Assembly: GCA_037318855.1 (NCBI GenBank)
Contig: CP134874.1
Location: forward strand, 2,976,598-3,040,597
Direction of reading: 5' to 3'
Length of the DNA: 64,000 bases
From: Candidatus Sedimenticola sp. (ex Thyasira tokunagai)
GTDB lineage: Bacteria > Pseudomonadota > Gammaproteobacteria > Chromatiales > Chromatiaceae
This document shows, one piece after another, positions 43,344 through 53,931 of the stretch. The notes below the pieces were generated by a model. It worked only from the letters and a program-made list of their open reading frames with translations, was not told the DNA's origin and did not search any database. Within the stretch, counting starts at the first letter, position 1, and each line of letters begins with the position of its first letter. Made by a program: the position numbers and the translations under genes.

Positions 43344-44111
43344 TCAGTCCCTCTTGAGGGTGCCGTCAAGAAAGGCGAGCGTTCTCTCCCATGCCAGGTC
43401 TGCTGCTGCCTGATCATAATTTTTACCACTGTCGTTGGCAAAAGCATGACCGGCATTGGGGTAGATGTAGACCTCATGATCGCCTCCCAGGGTATTCAGC
43501 TTGGCCTGGAACTCACGCGCATTATCCACTTTAATCGAGCGATCCTCCTCACCAAAGTGACCGAGAATGGTGGTACGCATGATACTGAGGTCATCTTCCG
43601 GATTAAAAAAACCGTAGTAAATCACACTACTTTTTACCCCAAGATTATTTTTTGCCACCTGATAGGACCAACCACCGCCAAAACACCAACCGACTGAAGC
43701 AAGGCGTGATGGGTCAACGATGCCACCCTCTCCACGTAAGTAATCGAGAGCGTCATTGAGATTGGCAAAAGCCTTCTTCTTATCCTTTCGAACAGCGCCG
43801 GCAAGCGCCTTCGCCTGATCCCGGGACTGGGCCACCTTGCCGCCATACATATCAACCGCCAGAGCGACATAGCCCTGCGCTGCAAAGCGCCGAGCATTTT
43901 CACGAACATTGTCATTCAGCCCCCACCATTCATGAATCAGGATCATCGCCGGCAGATTTTCCCCCTCCACCGGCTTGGCAAGAAAGCCCGTGGCACCATC
44001 AGCACTGTATTGGATCGTCTCAGTGGTAATCTCCACGGCAGAGACTGTGGTGACCTGAGTCAGAGAGAGAACAGAAGCAAAAAATATCAGTTTTAACAGG
44101 GAGCTACACAT
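43344..44111 (-). CDS. Periplasmic dienelactone hydrolase-family alpha/beta hydrolase
   Basis: This 255-aa protein has a signal peptide (LLKLIFFASVLSLTQVTTVSAVE) and the DLH fold. AMILIHEWWGLNDNVRENARRFAAQGYVALAVDMYGG is typical. The nucleophile is Cys in ASVGWCFGGGW, the acid is Asp in HFGEEDRS, and the base is His in NAGHAFAND. DLH enzymes open lactones, but secreted bacterial versions have varied or unknown substrates. ATG 44111 (MCSSLLKL) is favoured over an ATG five codons earlier. It is alone, facing the SulP gene divergently. Confidence 0.88.
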   Translation of the reverse strand: MCSSLLKLIFFASVLSLTQVTTVSAVEITTETIQYSADGATGFLAKPVEGENLPAMILIHEWWGLNDNVRENARRFAAQGYVALAVDMYGGKVAQSRDQAKALAGAVRKDKKKAFANLNDALDYLRGEGGIVDPSRLASVGWCFGGGWSYQVAKNNLGVKSSVIYYGFFNPEDDLSIMRTTILGHFGEEDRSIKVDNAREFQAKLNTLGGDHEVYIYPNAGHAFANDSGKNYDQAAADLAWERTLAFLDGTLKRD

Positions 44112-44303
44112 AGATAGAGCCTCCAAGGCTGGTATTAGAAGCGGTTAAAAACTGTTTTTATAGATATATCAAGAGAATAACCTAGCAGTAAGAGTCGAAA
44201 TGTACAGCTGAATTAGTATATTATAAGACAGTTTTATTCTTTTCAGCATAGGTGGCAGGCGCCCGGCTCGGGCACAAACACAATAAAGTTAGTGGAGTAG
44301 GCT

Positions 44304-46064
44304 GTGAACTGGTTTCTAGATATCTGGACAAGCATCCCCGGGCGTTTCACGCCATTTTTCTCCTGGACAGGAGAGTTGCGCGACAAGAGCATATTGAAGG
44401 CTGATGTCATTGCCGGTATCACCGTAGCCCTGGTACTGGTTCCCCAGTCCATGGCCTACGCTCAACTGGCCGGCCTGCCTGCCTACTATGGCCTTTACGC
44501 CTCCTTCCTGCCACCGATGGTGGCCGCACTGTTCGGCTCCTCCCGCCAGCTGGCCACCGGCCCGGTGGCCATGGTTTCGTTGATGACAGCGACGGCACTG
44601 GCGCCAATCGCCGCCCAAGGGGGTGACGGTTTCCTCGTCTATGCCTTGATACTCTCACTAATGGTGGGTATCTTCCAGGTCGCTCTGGGGCTACTGCGCC
44701 TGGGTGTACTGGTAGATCTGTTGTCACATCCGGTGGTTGTAGGTTTTACCAACGCCGGCGCCATTATTATTGGCACCTCCCAGCTCAACAAGGTATTCGG
44801 TGTACAAAAAGGTGCGGGTGAGCACCACTACGAGTCGGTTTACAACACCATTTTAACCGCGCTTGAACACACTCACATGCCAACCCTCTACATGGGGATC
44901 ATTGCCATCACCATCATGGTGCTGCTGAAGAAATACATGCCAAAGGCACCCAACGTGCTCGTCGCCGTTGCGGTCACCACTGTGCTGGCCTGGAGCACCG
45001 GCTTCGCTGAAAGTGGTGGCAAAGTCGTGGGGATGGTTCCCCAAGGCCTTCCCGGCCTATCCACACCTACTGATTTCGATTGGAGTATCGTCACCTCCCT
45101 AATCTCCTATGCGGTTATCATCGCGCTGGTGGGCTTTATGGAGGCGATTGCCATCGCCAAGGCCATGGCGGCTAAAACCAAGCAGCGTTTGGATGCCAAC
45201 CAAGAACTGGTGGGGCAGGGTCTATCCAATCTCACCTCCGGCCTCTTTTCCGGCTACCCCGTCTCCGGCTCTTTCTCCCGCTCTGCGGTTAACATTAATG
45301 CCGGCGCCATCACCGGTTTCTCATCTATCGTTACCGGTGTGGTCGTGGGCATTACCCTGTTGTTCCTCACCCCGCTGCTCTATCACCTGCCACTGGCCAC
45401 GCTGGCAGCAGTGATTATCCTGGCGGTTATCAATCTGGTAAAGGTCGAACCCATCATCCACGCCTGGAAGGCAGAGCCCCATGACGGTATCGTTGCGGTT
45501 ATCACCTTCGGCCTCACTCTCTATATTGCACCGCATATCGAGTACGGCATCCTGGTGGGCGTGGTACTCTCGATTATATTGTTTGTAATCCGCTTCATGC
45601 GTCCCCGTGTTGCCGAACTCTCCCGCTATAAAGATGGCACCATGCGCGACATCACTGTGTTCCCCGAATTGAACGTGAGCAGCAAGATTGCCCTGATTCG
45701 CTTCGACGGTTCACTCTTCTTCGCTAATGCCAGCTTCTTTGAGTTTAAGGTATTGGAGGTTATGGCCGCCCGTCCCGACCTGAAATACATCATTCTCGAT
45801 GCAGAAGGCATCAATCAGATCGACTCTACTGGTGAAGATGTTTTGAGACAGGTGGCCGACCGCCTCGCTGAGAATGGTGTCATCCTGGTGGTGGCCCGAA
45901 TGAAACGCCAGTTCATGCAGACAGTCAGACGAACGGGATTGTTGGGAATAATCGGACAAGACCACTTCTTCTCACGCGTCACTTCTGCCCTGGATTACGT
46001 CTGGGATAGCATGGGTGAGGAGTACGACCGTACTACCTGTCCACTGCGCAGGCAGTCTACATAA
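44304..46064 (+). CDS. SulP-family anion transporter with STAS domain
   Basis: This 586-aa protein has the SulP opening KADVIAGITVALVLVPQSMAYAQLAGLPAYYGLYASFLPPMVAALFGSSRQLATGPVAMVSLMTA, about 12-14 membrane segments to residue ~420, and a C-terminal STAS domain (SSKIALIRFDGSLFFANASFFE, then YIILDAEGINQIDSTGEDVLRQV). SulP proteins carry sulfate, bicarbonate or other anions with Na+ or H+. Substrate is not decided by sequence. In this likely sulfur oxidiser, sulfate export or import is natural. The next chromosomal gene is an LCIB-like carbonic anhydrase, which makes bicarbonate a fair alternative. An IS and a structured repeat separate the two. Confidence 0.9.
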   Translation: MNWFLDIWTSIPGRFTPFFSWTGELRDKSILKADVIAGITVALVLVPQSMAYAQLAGLPAYYGLYASFLPPMVAALFGSSRQLATGPVAMVSLMTATALAPIAAQGGDGFLVYALILSLMVGIFQVALGLLRLGVLVDLLSHPVVVGFTNAGAIIIGTSQLNKVFGVQKGAGEHHYESVYNTILTALEHTHMPTLYMGIIAITIMVLLKKYMPKAPNVLVAVAVTTVLAWSTGFAESGGKVVGMVPQGLPGLSTPTDFDWSIVTSLISYAVIIALVGFMEAIAIAKAMAAKTKQRLDANQELVGQGLSNLTSGLFSGYPVSGSFSRSAVNINAGAITGFSSIVTGVVVGITLLFLTPLLYHLPLATLAAVIILAVINLVKVEPIIHAWKAEPHDGIVAVITFGLTLYIAPHIEYGILVGVVLSIILFVIRFMRPRVAELSRYKDGTMRDITVFPELNVSSKIALIRFDGSLFFANASFFEFKVLEVMAARPDLKYIILDAEGINQIDSTGEDVLRQVADRLAENGVILVVARMKRQFMQTVRRTGLLGIIGQDHFFSRVTSALDYVWDSMGEEYDRTTCPLRRQST

Positions 46065-46216
46065 ATCGCCACTTAGTGGGCCATGCGGTAAGTTCGGTAA
46101 CCCACAGCCAGTCCATAAGCCACGTTGGCAAGGCGCGCGAGTGCTGGACTGGCCGTAGCCAATTCAAGTGAGCGCAACACAGTCAACATGGCTTATGGGC
46201 TGGCCCGAAGGGAGCC

Positions 46217-47602
46217 GAGTTATAGTCAAATCTGGTGTTTAACCAGTTGAATCAAGCGGCGACCTGATCGACTCCTGTTACCTCAACACCATCTTTAAAT
46301 TTGATTCCGGTTATCACCTTCGCCAGGTAACCGAAACCCCGTAATCGTCTCCACTTCTTCTCGGCACACAGGCCGAGTTTGAACATCATGTGTAGCATGC
46401 CGTCACGCGATAGGCAGCCCTTGGAACGCTTGGTTCGATGGCGGATTGTCCCGAAGGTTGATTCAATCGGATTGCTGGTCCGAATGCTCTGCCAGTGCTG
46501 TGCCGGAAAGTGATAGAAAGCCATCAGTTCCTCTCGGTCTTTGTGCAGACAGATGGCAGCCTTCGGATACTTCGGCTCATACGTTTTGATAAACAGATCA
46601 AAGGCCTTTTCCGCATCGGCCTGAGTCTCCGCCTGCCAGATGTTATGCAGTGCCTGCTTCGCTTTCGGCTGAGCTGTCTTTGGCAGGCAGTTCAGCACGT
46701 TCATGGTCTTGTGCATCCAGCAGCGCTGCTGGCGCGTCTCAGGATATACTTCCTCCAGCGCAGCCCAGAAGCCCATGGCACCGTCACCGATCGCCAATTT
46801 GGGCGGGTTCAGTCCGCGTGACTTCAGCTTCAACAGTACCTCCCGCCAGCTCTGCGTGGACTCCCGCACACCATCCTCAATTGCCAGAAAATGCTTCTCA
46901 CCACGCTCATTCACACCGATCACCACCAGGGCACACAGCTTCGTCTGCTCTGCTCTCAGTCCGCTGTAGACACCGTCTGTCCACACATACACCCAATGCT
47001 CCTTATCCAGGCGCTCCTCACACCAGCTCCGATATTCTTCTGCCCAGACCTGCTTCAGACGCGATACCGTGCTGGCCGACAAGCCTGTTGCATCCGGACC
47101 CACCAGCACTTTCAGGGCCTCACCCATCTCACCACTGGAAATCCCCTTCAGGTAGAGCCACGGCAGCGCCGCTTCCAGTGACTTCGTCTTGCGTACATAC
47201 GGCGGTACCAGAGCTGATCGGAACGTCACCGGCTCGCCGGTCTTCGCTCGAACTTTGGGGATCTCGACCGTGACCGGCCCCAATCCTGTCTGCAGTTTAC
47301 GAGCTGGCAGATGACCATTACGCACCACACCCGCCTTGCCATCCTCTGTCCGTCGCTCGGTGTGCTCCGCCAACAGCTCCAGCAGCTCTGCCTCTACCGC
47401 CTGGTAGATCAACTGCTCTGCACCGCTTCTCAGCAACTCTGTCAGCGGATCGATAATCGTATCTCGACCTGCCAGCTTAACAACGTTATTCTTACTCATG
47501 GTGGCGTATTCTCCAATGGTTGTTTTGATGTCTCGCAACAACAAATCAACCAGATACGCCGCCCTTTTTCAACTACTCAAACACCAGATTCAGTTATAAC
47601 TC
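46217..47602 (-). mobile_element. IS256-family insertion sequence, 1386 bp, TSD AAGGGAGCC
   Basis: Inverted ends GAGTTATAG, then CTGGTGTTT and AGTTGAA, occur at 46217 and, complemented, at 47602. The 9-bp duplication AAGGGAGCC lies at 46208-46216 and 47603-47611. It carries one intact transposase on the minus strand. It is inserted inside repeat M4, not in a gene. Confidence 0.93.
46252..47499 (-). CDS. IS256-family transposase
   Basis: This 415-aa mutator-type transposase has the DDE residues in WVYVWTDGVYSGLR, LAIGDGAMGFWAALEEVYP and SNPIESTFGTIRHRT. The C/DxxH signature reads RQQRCWMHKTMNVLN. The start at ATG 47499 (MSKNNVVKL) has GGAG nine bases upstream; an upstream in-frame ATG at 47544 is less likely. 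It is complete and the IS has perfect target duplications, so it may be active. Confidence 0.93.
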   Translation of the reverse strand: MSKNNVVKLAGRDTIIDPLTELLRSGAEQLIYQAVEAELLELLAEHTERRTEDGKAGVVRNGHLPARKLQTGLGPVTVEIPKVRAKTGEPVTFRSALVPPYVRKTKSLEAALPWLYLKGISSGEMGEALKVLVGPDATGLSASTVSRLKQVWAEEYRSWCEERLDKEHWVYVWTDGVYSGLRAEQTKLCALVVIGVNERGEKHFLAIEDGVRESTQSWREVLLKLKSRGLNPPKLAIGDGAMGFWAALEEVYPETRQQRCWMHKTMNVLNCLPKTAQPKAKQALHNIWQAETQADAEKAFDLFIKTYEPKYPKAAICLHKDREELMAFYHFPAQHWQSIRTSNPIESTFGTIRHRTKRSKGCLSRDGMLHMMFKLGLCAEKKWRRLRGFGYLAKVITGIKFKDGVEVTGVDQVAA

Positions 47603-47911
47603 AAGGGAGCCCCGCTAATGGGTCAATACTGCGTTGCACTGCTTGGAAAGGGCCTGCCATTCCCCGCGCAGCGCGCCTTGTCTTGACCCATTAGCGGGGC
47701 TCTGTGAGTAACCGAACTTTCCGCATGGCCCACAAGGATGGATGGTCGAACCGGCCATCCATCCTCCCCTTTCCCCGCTGTATCTCCAACCTATAATGGT
47801 AGTAGCTCTTCCAGTAGAGTTATTTTTTTCGGTTACCACTTGCGAAACCGGAACTCTATCGACATTATTAGACCCTGGTATTACTTAAAAAAACAGACCA
47901 GAGGATGAGCC

Positions 47912-49042
47912 ATGCCCCATTTCATGGGAGATTTCCGTATCGATAACTTTATGATGCGATACAGCATCTTCGTTCCACGCTTTTACAATCTCTGTAAATC
48001 CTATGGTTTCGAAGCGGGAAAAATAATGCCCTCTCGAGCATTCTGCTCAGATGAAAACCAGGGCTTCCCCATCATTCTCATCACCAAACATTTCGGTACA
48101 TTTCCATTCAACCATGGACAGGTTGGCGGTATCGTAGCTACCGACCGTCACGGTCCCCACTCCCACCATGGCAGAGATATGGCGATCATTCAGGCAAGCC
48201 ATGTGGGCTATGATCCAATGAGCAAAACCTTCGGAAGCTATCGACGATTGCAGATGGATGGACAAATCCCCACTCCCACCTGTGGCAAAATCTGCGGTGT
48301 CGCATCCTGGTATGAACAGGAGTATCGGTTTGCCCAGGAAAGCATCAGTTTCACAAGCTTAAATGGTGTAAAGGCCATTATCATCGATAACCAACTACTG
48401 AACACCGAGCGTAAAGAAGGTGTGTTCCTCTCTCTGGAGAAATTGCGTCAGGAAGAGCCCGGCAATAAGCCAAAGCCACTACAAGTGTTCAGTACGGCAA
48501 AAGCTTATAAGGTTAATGTAGAGCTACAAGAACGACTACCCGCTGATTACTGGCAGGAGGGGGTGAAAACACCTGTTGGTGATCAGCTATCTGCTGATTT
48601 TTTCCAGTTCAGGAAGAGTATCACCACGCAGTTAGAAGATAGTGATCACCTGGAGAATAACCTGATTCACTCAATGCCCCATATTATAACCTCCCCTTCC
48701 CCCGCCCTGGCCGCAGCACAGGTAAACACACAGGTGGAGTTTGATCGTGCCTACCGCTCCATTGCTAAAGAAGAGAGTTACCATGGTAAAAATCTCGCCT
48801 TTATTGCAGGTCTTCATATCGATATATCACCCAACCCGGGACAGATTTTTCCACTGACTAAATTCATCCCCTGGGCCGCCTATATCCAGACGCAGGATGG
48901 TGGGCAGTTCACATTAGAGCAGGGTGAACTAATGGCAGCGCTTGGAGAACAGAGCACAGAGAACCTGGATCAAATCGATTTGGAAGAGGCTATTGCAGAC
49001 ATGGAACAGGCAGAAGAGGTCATCATCAAGACTGGCCATTGA
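47912..49042 (+). CDS. LCIB-like beta-carbonic anhydrase candidate
   Basis: This 376-aa protein has no signal peptide. Residues ~30-135 line up by eye with the Chlamydomonas LCIB domain: FCSDENQGFP (Cys and Asp), FGTFPFNHGQVGGIV, a His-rich HGPHSHHGRD, MAIIQASHVGYDP (zinc His) and TPTCGKICGVASW (second zinc Cys). In LCIB-type enzymes a Cys-His-Cys zinc site with Asp carries out CO2/HCO3- interconversion. The C-terminal ~200 residues hold no domain I recognise and end in an acidic helix. It follows the SulP gene once the IS and repeat are ignored, and a strong terminator ends it. Activity is inferred; not all LCIB relatives are active. Confidence 0.68.
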   Translation: MPHFMGDFRIDNFMMRYSIFVPRFYNLCKSYGFEAGKIMPSRAFCSDENQGFPIILITKHFGTFPFNHGQVGGIVATDRHGPHSHHGRDMAIIQASHVGYDPMSKTFGSYRRLQMDGQIPTPTCGKICGVASWYEQEYRFAQESISFTSLNGVKAIIIDNQLLNTERKEGVFLSLEKLRQEEPGNKPKPLQVFSTAKAYKVNVELQERLPADYWQEGVKTPVGDQLSADFFQFRKSITTQLEDSDHLENNLIHSMPHIITSPSPALAAAQVNTQVEFDRAYRSIAKEESYHGKNLAFIAGLHIDISPNPGQIFPLTKFIPWAAYIQTQDGGQFTLEQGELMAALGEQSTENLDQIDLEEAIADMEQAEEVIIKTGH

Positions 49043-49090
49043 GTTTTATCAGGATCGGTTAAATAGATAACACAGCGGAATCAAAACAAA

Positions 49091-49122
49091 TAGAAACGGG
49101 GCCAGAAGGCCCCGTTTCTATT
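49091..49122. terminator. Strong bidirectional rho-independent terminator
   Basis: TAGAAACGGGGCC at 49091-49103 pairs perfectly with GGCCCCGTTTCTA at 49108-49120 around AGAA. Runs of T on the plus side and A (T on the minus strand) on the other fit both the LCIB-like gene and the convergent fccB. Confidence 0.88.
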
Positions 49123-49164
49123 GCAGTTCAGACTAAAGAGTCTTTATAGGAGTCTCTGAACAAA

Positions 49165-50454
49165 TCAGCCGAAGCAGTCATCGACGATGTTGTTGAACCA
49201 GCTGTGGGCATAAGCCACTTCACGCTTGAACTGCTCTGCGCTTGCATCTCCCGGAGTCAGACCACCGGATACCTTGGTGATCTTGGAGCCATTCTCAGCC
49301 AGACGGTAGACCGCGGCCACAGAGAAGGCGTAGTCCCTACCGGCGATTGAGTAGCAGGTGTTGACGTAGGAAGGTGTACCGGGCTCCTGACCATTGAGCA
49401 TGGCTATCACAGCCGCGGCGCAAACCTTGGCTTGTGAGTTGGCCGCGTAGCCGGACTTCGGCATACCGGTAGCAACACTGGCGTCACCAATGACGTGGAT
49501 GTTGGGGTGAATCGTGGACTCAAACGTGGCCAGATTAACCGGGCACCAGCCCTTGTCATTGGTAAGACCGGCGGCAAAGCCGATATGGCCCGCTTTCTGA
49601 GCAGGGATCACGTTCAGCACGTCAGCCTTGTGGGTGTCACCGAAAGCGGTCGTCATTGAGTTGTTTGCAACATCAACACTCTCTATACCGGACTCCTCAG
49701 AAGCACCATGCCACTCGATCATTGAGTTATCGGTTCCGTAGCCGTACATCTTCTTCCAGGCACCGGTGAAGAGGCCCATCTTGGAGAATTTAGGCTTGGG
49801 ATCAAAGATAAGCACCTTTGATTTTGGCTTCTGCTCTTTCAGATACATGGCGATCTGGCTGGCACGCTCGTAAGGCCCAGGAGGACAACGGAAGGGATTT
49901 GGGGGTGGTGCGATAACCACGGTACCACCATCCTTCATCGCCTCAAGCTGCTTACGCAGAGTGGCGGTCTGAGGACCAGCCTTCCAGGCGTGGGTGACCT
50001 TGTGTGAACCGGCTTCATCGTAACCTTCGATAGCGTCCCATTTGAAGTCGACACCTGGAGCTACGATACAACGGTCATAGTTGAAGCTCTGACCACCGGC
50101 GGTTTTAACCGTACGGCCTTTGGCATCGATACCGGTTACTTTATCGTGAACGACTTTGACGCCGTGCTTGGCAAGACCGGCATAACCGAACTTGATGCTG
50201 TCCATGGAACGGTCACCACTCAGCACTTCGTTACTCAGGTAACAGGTGTAGTAGTGCTTGTTGGCTTCGATCAATGTGACATTGGCTGAAGGATCAGCCA
50301 TACGTACGTACTTGGCAGCAGTTGCACCGGCGGTACCACCACCGACAACAACCACGTTTTTGCTGGCGCCCAATGCGATGTAGGGAACACCAACCATGCC
50401 GGCTGCAGTTGCAACACCTGCAGTCTGTATAAATCCTCGACGAGTAATTTTCAT
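49165..50454 (-). CDS. fccB: Flavocytochrome c sulfide dehydrogenase, flavoprotein subunit
   Basis: This 429-aa protein has a Tat signal ([27 protein letters not shown]) and an FAD-binding Rossmann motif, [22 protein letters not shown]. The sulfide-site cysteines are in [12 protein letters not shown] and [11 protein letters not shown], and [24 protein letters not shown] contacts the flavin. It oxidises sulfide to sulfur or polysulfide in the periplasm and passes electrons to the cytochrome subunit. The cytochrome gene fccA lies 18 bp upstream on the same strand. Length and motifs match Allochromatium FccB. This is the main metabolic clue to the organism. Confidence 0.93.
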   Translation of the reverse strand: MKITRRGFIQTAGVATAAGMVGVPYIALGASKNVVVVGGGTAGATAAKYVRMADPSANVTLIEANKHYYTCYLSNEVLSGDRSMDSIKFGYAGLAKHGVKVVHDKVTGIDAKGRTVKTAGGQSFNYDRCIVAPGVDFKWDAIEGYDEAGSHKVTHAWKAGPQTATLRKQLEAMKDGGTVVIAPPPNPFRCPPGPYERASQIAMYLKEQKPKSKVLIFDPKPKFSKMGLFTGAWKKMYGYGTDNSMIEWHGASEESGIESVDVANNSMTTAFGDTHKADVLNVIPAQKAGHIGFAAGLTNDKGWCPVNLATFESTIHPNIHVIGDASVATGMPKSGYAANSQAKVCAAAVIAMLNGQEPGTPSYVNTCYSIAGRDYAFSVAAVYRLAENGSKITKVSGGLTPGDASAEQFKREVAYAHSWFNNIVDDCFG

Positions 50455-50472
50455 GTTGATATCTCTCCTACC

Positions 50473-51117
50473 TTATTTGTGGCTTGCGTAGTAGTGAGCA
50501 AGATCTTCAGCCAGTTGGGCTTTGCTCATACTGGGATGATCTGCGACCATTTTGTCAATCGCTTTTGTCATCTTCTTTTCAGGACTATTGTGTCCTTCCA
50601 GATAATCCACGATGGTGGTTTGAACATAAGGCATCCACTGTCCCGCCAGGGGAGTATCTTCAACCGAGGTACCGCCATCTTCATGGCATTTCTCGCAGTA
50701 TTTGTCATGCAGCTTATGACCCATGCGGGCTTTGTCGCCTACGCTGGTCTGAACTACACCTTTAAAAGTCTGCTTATTAAAAGCCCCGGCCATCTGTTCA
50801 ATCTCTTTGTCGCTATAGCCCTTTGCGATGCGGCCCATGATAGTGCTGGAGCGCTCACCAGACTTATAGTCCTGCATTACTTCGGTAAAGTAGTCAATTT
50901 CCAGACCTGCGATGGTGGGTGCAGCCGGTCCCTGACTCTGGCCATTTGTACCGTGGCAACCAGCACAAGTATTGGCAAGCATGCTAGCACTGGCACCTGT
51001 CATAAGCTTTGGCTTTTCTACTTTTGCAGCAGCAGCAGGTTTCTTTTGCTCCTGCGCAGTACAGCCAACAACGAGTAACGCTGCCACTGCCGTGGCAGTG
51101 AGAAGACGTATATGCAT
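50473..51117 (-). CDS. fccA: Flavocytochrome c di-heme cytochrome subunit, lipoprotein type
   Basis: This 214-aa protein has a lipoprotein signal (VAALLVVGC) and two heme sites: CAGCHGTNG near residue 52 and CEKCHEDGG near residue 145. It has the cytochrome c4/FccA pattern (GLEIDYFTEVMQDYKSGERSSTIMGRIAKGYSDKEIEQMA) followed by a second domain (YVQTTIVDYLEGHNSPEKKM). ATG 51117 has AGGAGGT five bases upstream, which decides it over a start twelve codons earlier. It is cotranscribed with fccB. A Cys lipid anchor is notable, since FccA is usually soluble. It would tether the enzyme to a membrane. Confidence 0.88.
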   Translation of the reverse strand: MHIRLLTATAVAALLVVGCTAQEQKKPAAAAKVEKPKLMTGASASMLANTCAGCHGTNGQSQGPAAPTIAGLEIDYFTEVMQDYKSGERSSTIMGRIAKGYSDKEIEQMAGAFNKQTFKGVVQTSVGDKARMGHKLHDKYCEKCHEDGGTSVEDTPLAGQWMPYVQTTIVDYLEGHNSPEKKMTKAIDKMVADHPSMSKAQLAEDLAHYYASHK

Positions 51118-51445
51118 ATTACCTCCTAAATGGATTTGGCATTTCAGGGACAATAGCCGGGTTAAATTAGATAATTATGACAATCGACCCTGATTCTTTA
51201 TTATTTTCAATGTAATTAACGACCAGAGAACCGTCACCTACATTTAACACTATCAGCGCTAACTCCTTAGAACTGAAGATCAACATATTAACCAAGGTAA
51301 AGAAATATTCAACACCGATAATAACTTGATTAATTACTGATACTCTATCAATGACTTTTTAACCCATATATTTCTAAAACAATTGACTCCGATATTTCTG
51401 GCTCTGTCACTTCCAAAATCCACTATATCTTTCATCCGCCCTTTC
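51118..51445. other. Upstream region of fccA; no gene seen
   Basis: This AT-rich 330-bp stretch holds the untranslated leader of fccA and spacer. I find no convincing reading frame, hairpin or consensus promoter in it. Confidence 0.5.
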
Positions 51446-51451
51446 GTAGTT

Positions 51452-51626
51452 ACTCAAAAGTTTGGGGGTTCATTCGCTCCATCTCCCAAACGGGGAGGTG
51501 GCTGAGATGAGGGGGGTAATAGGCAAGCTGTTGATTTAATACACCCTCATCCTAACCTTCTCCCTCGCAGGGAGAAGGGACGGTGGAAATTAAGCTTTTT
51601 ATATCATTTGAACGTTGAGGCATAAG
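51452..51626. repeat. MITE family M1 copy touching the metallophosphoesterase stop codon
   Basis: The left end ACTCAAAAGTTTGGGGGTTC and the interior CACCCTCATCCTAACCTTCTC match M1; the right end has decayed. GTAGTT occurs at 51446-51451 and 51627-51632, a possible 6-bp duplication that overlaps the stop codon (51631-51633) of the next gene. Confidence 0.7.
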
Positions 51627-51630
51627 GTAG

Positions 51631-52251
51631 TTATAACCGGTTCATCCCCCAGTTCCATGATTTCAGTAGAGGCTGACTGGAAAGGGAGTACCAGTGCACC
51701 TGCAACGCAGGAAAATTCACCACAGCACAGCTATGGTTACACAGGGTACTACCAGGGTTAATCACCAGAGTAGCGGCCATAGATTCAGCAAAGACCTGAT
51801 GCGTATGACCGACCACCAGCAAATCGTAAGTCAATCCTTGTAAACGGTCAGTCCAGTAGATCAACTGCCGGTCTACCAACTCACCCTGCTCATCCAGCAG
51901 CCTGATCCCATCCATGAGTGAATCCGGCGGACTGGCATGTACCATATAGAGCACCTTGCCTTCCACTTCCATTTTCAGCGAAAGAGGCAGGCCACTCAGA
52001 TAGCGATAGGTGAGTGACTCCCCTCGCCCTATCGTTCGATCAAGATACCAAGCTTCATGATTACCTATAACGCTCTGACAACCATGCGCCGCCAACAGAG
52101 CAACCGTCTCATCCAGTGAGTCGCCGTAGCCGGCAATATCACCCGCACAGAGGATACGCTCCACCCCTTCCTGGCGGAATATTGAAAGCGCTTCCTCAAC
52201 CGGCCCCGGAGTAGCATGGGGATCACTGATGATGCCTATCTTGGTTGCCAT
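51631..52251 (-). CDS. Metallophosphoesterase (YfcE/MJ0936-like)
   Basis: This 206-aa cytoplasmic protein has the calcineurin-type motifs: GIISDPHATPG (D-x-H), RILCAGDIAGYGDS (GD), SVIGNHEAWYLDR (GNH-E), a later MVHASPPDSL, and LLVVGHTHQVF (GHxH). It would hydrolyse phosphodiesters with two metals; the substrate is unknown. It stands alone, with an M1 repeat at its 3' end. Confidence 0.9.
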   Translation of the reverse strand: MATKIGIISDPHATPGPVEEALSIFRQEGVERILCAGDIAGYGDSLDETVALLAAHGCQSVIGNHEAWYLDRTIGRGESLTYRYLSGLPLSLKMEVEGKVLYMVHASPPDSLMDGIRLLDEQGELVDRQLIYWTDRLQGLTYDLLVVGHTHQVFAESMAATLVINPGSTLCNHSCAVVNFPALQVHWYSLSSQPLLKSWNWGMNRL

Positions 52252-52469
52252 CCTATTTTCCCCAGTGTAGACCTCATGAGACCATCAATTTCACTGCACT
52301 CCAGTGTGACTCAGAATGCACTTTAACTAAGCGTAGTACAGATCAATTGGAGGGGGCAGAAGTGAATGGCACATACTTAGGAACGCAGAGGGCACAAAGA
52401 ACCACAGAGTACACAGAGAAAAGCTTCTGTGTAGTGGCATAGTTAATTTGGCCACCTGATTATGGGTGA

Positions 52470-53677
<1,208 letters not shown>

Positions 53678-53931
53678 CCACTACACTGTTTGCATGAAAC
53701 TTTCTAACAATGGGTTTTATATAAACTCGCTGATAAGTCTGTTCTATCAGCCATTTCGAATCATCACCTCAGACAGAATGTCTTGGCAACTTTAATAATC
53801 ACTCTGTGTTCTTTGTGCTCCTCTGTGTTCTCCGTGATCCCGATTTTGGCTTAAGTAAGTAGCATTCGGGTCAGAAATGAAATTTACTGGTATCCTATTA
53901 CCCTTCAAAAGAGATGTAAGGAAGATAAATC

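Larger units (their letters stand above)
46076..47733. repeat. Structured 263-bp element M4 split by the IS256-family IS
   Basis: The outer arms (46076-46107 and 47702-47733) form an imperfect 32-bp inverted repeat (GTGGGCCATGCGGTAAGTTC and its complement). One inner stem pairs CCAGTCCATAAGCCACGTTG (46108-46127) with 46184-46203. A second pairs AGCCCCGCTAATGGGTCAA (47608-47626) with 47683-47701. Without the IS and one TSD the element is about 263 bp with two large internal stems, a cruciform-like MITE. Left and right arms lie directly after SulP and before the LCIB-like gene. Confidence 0.7.
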
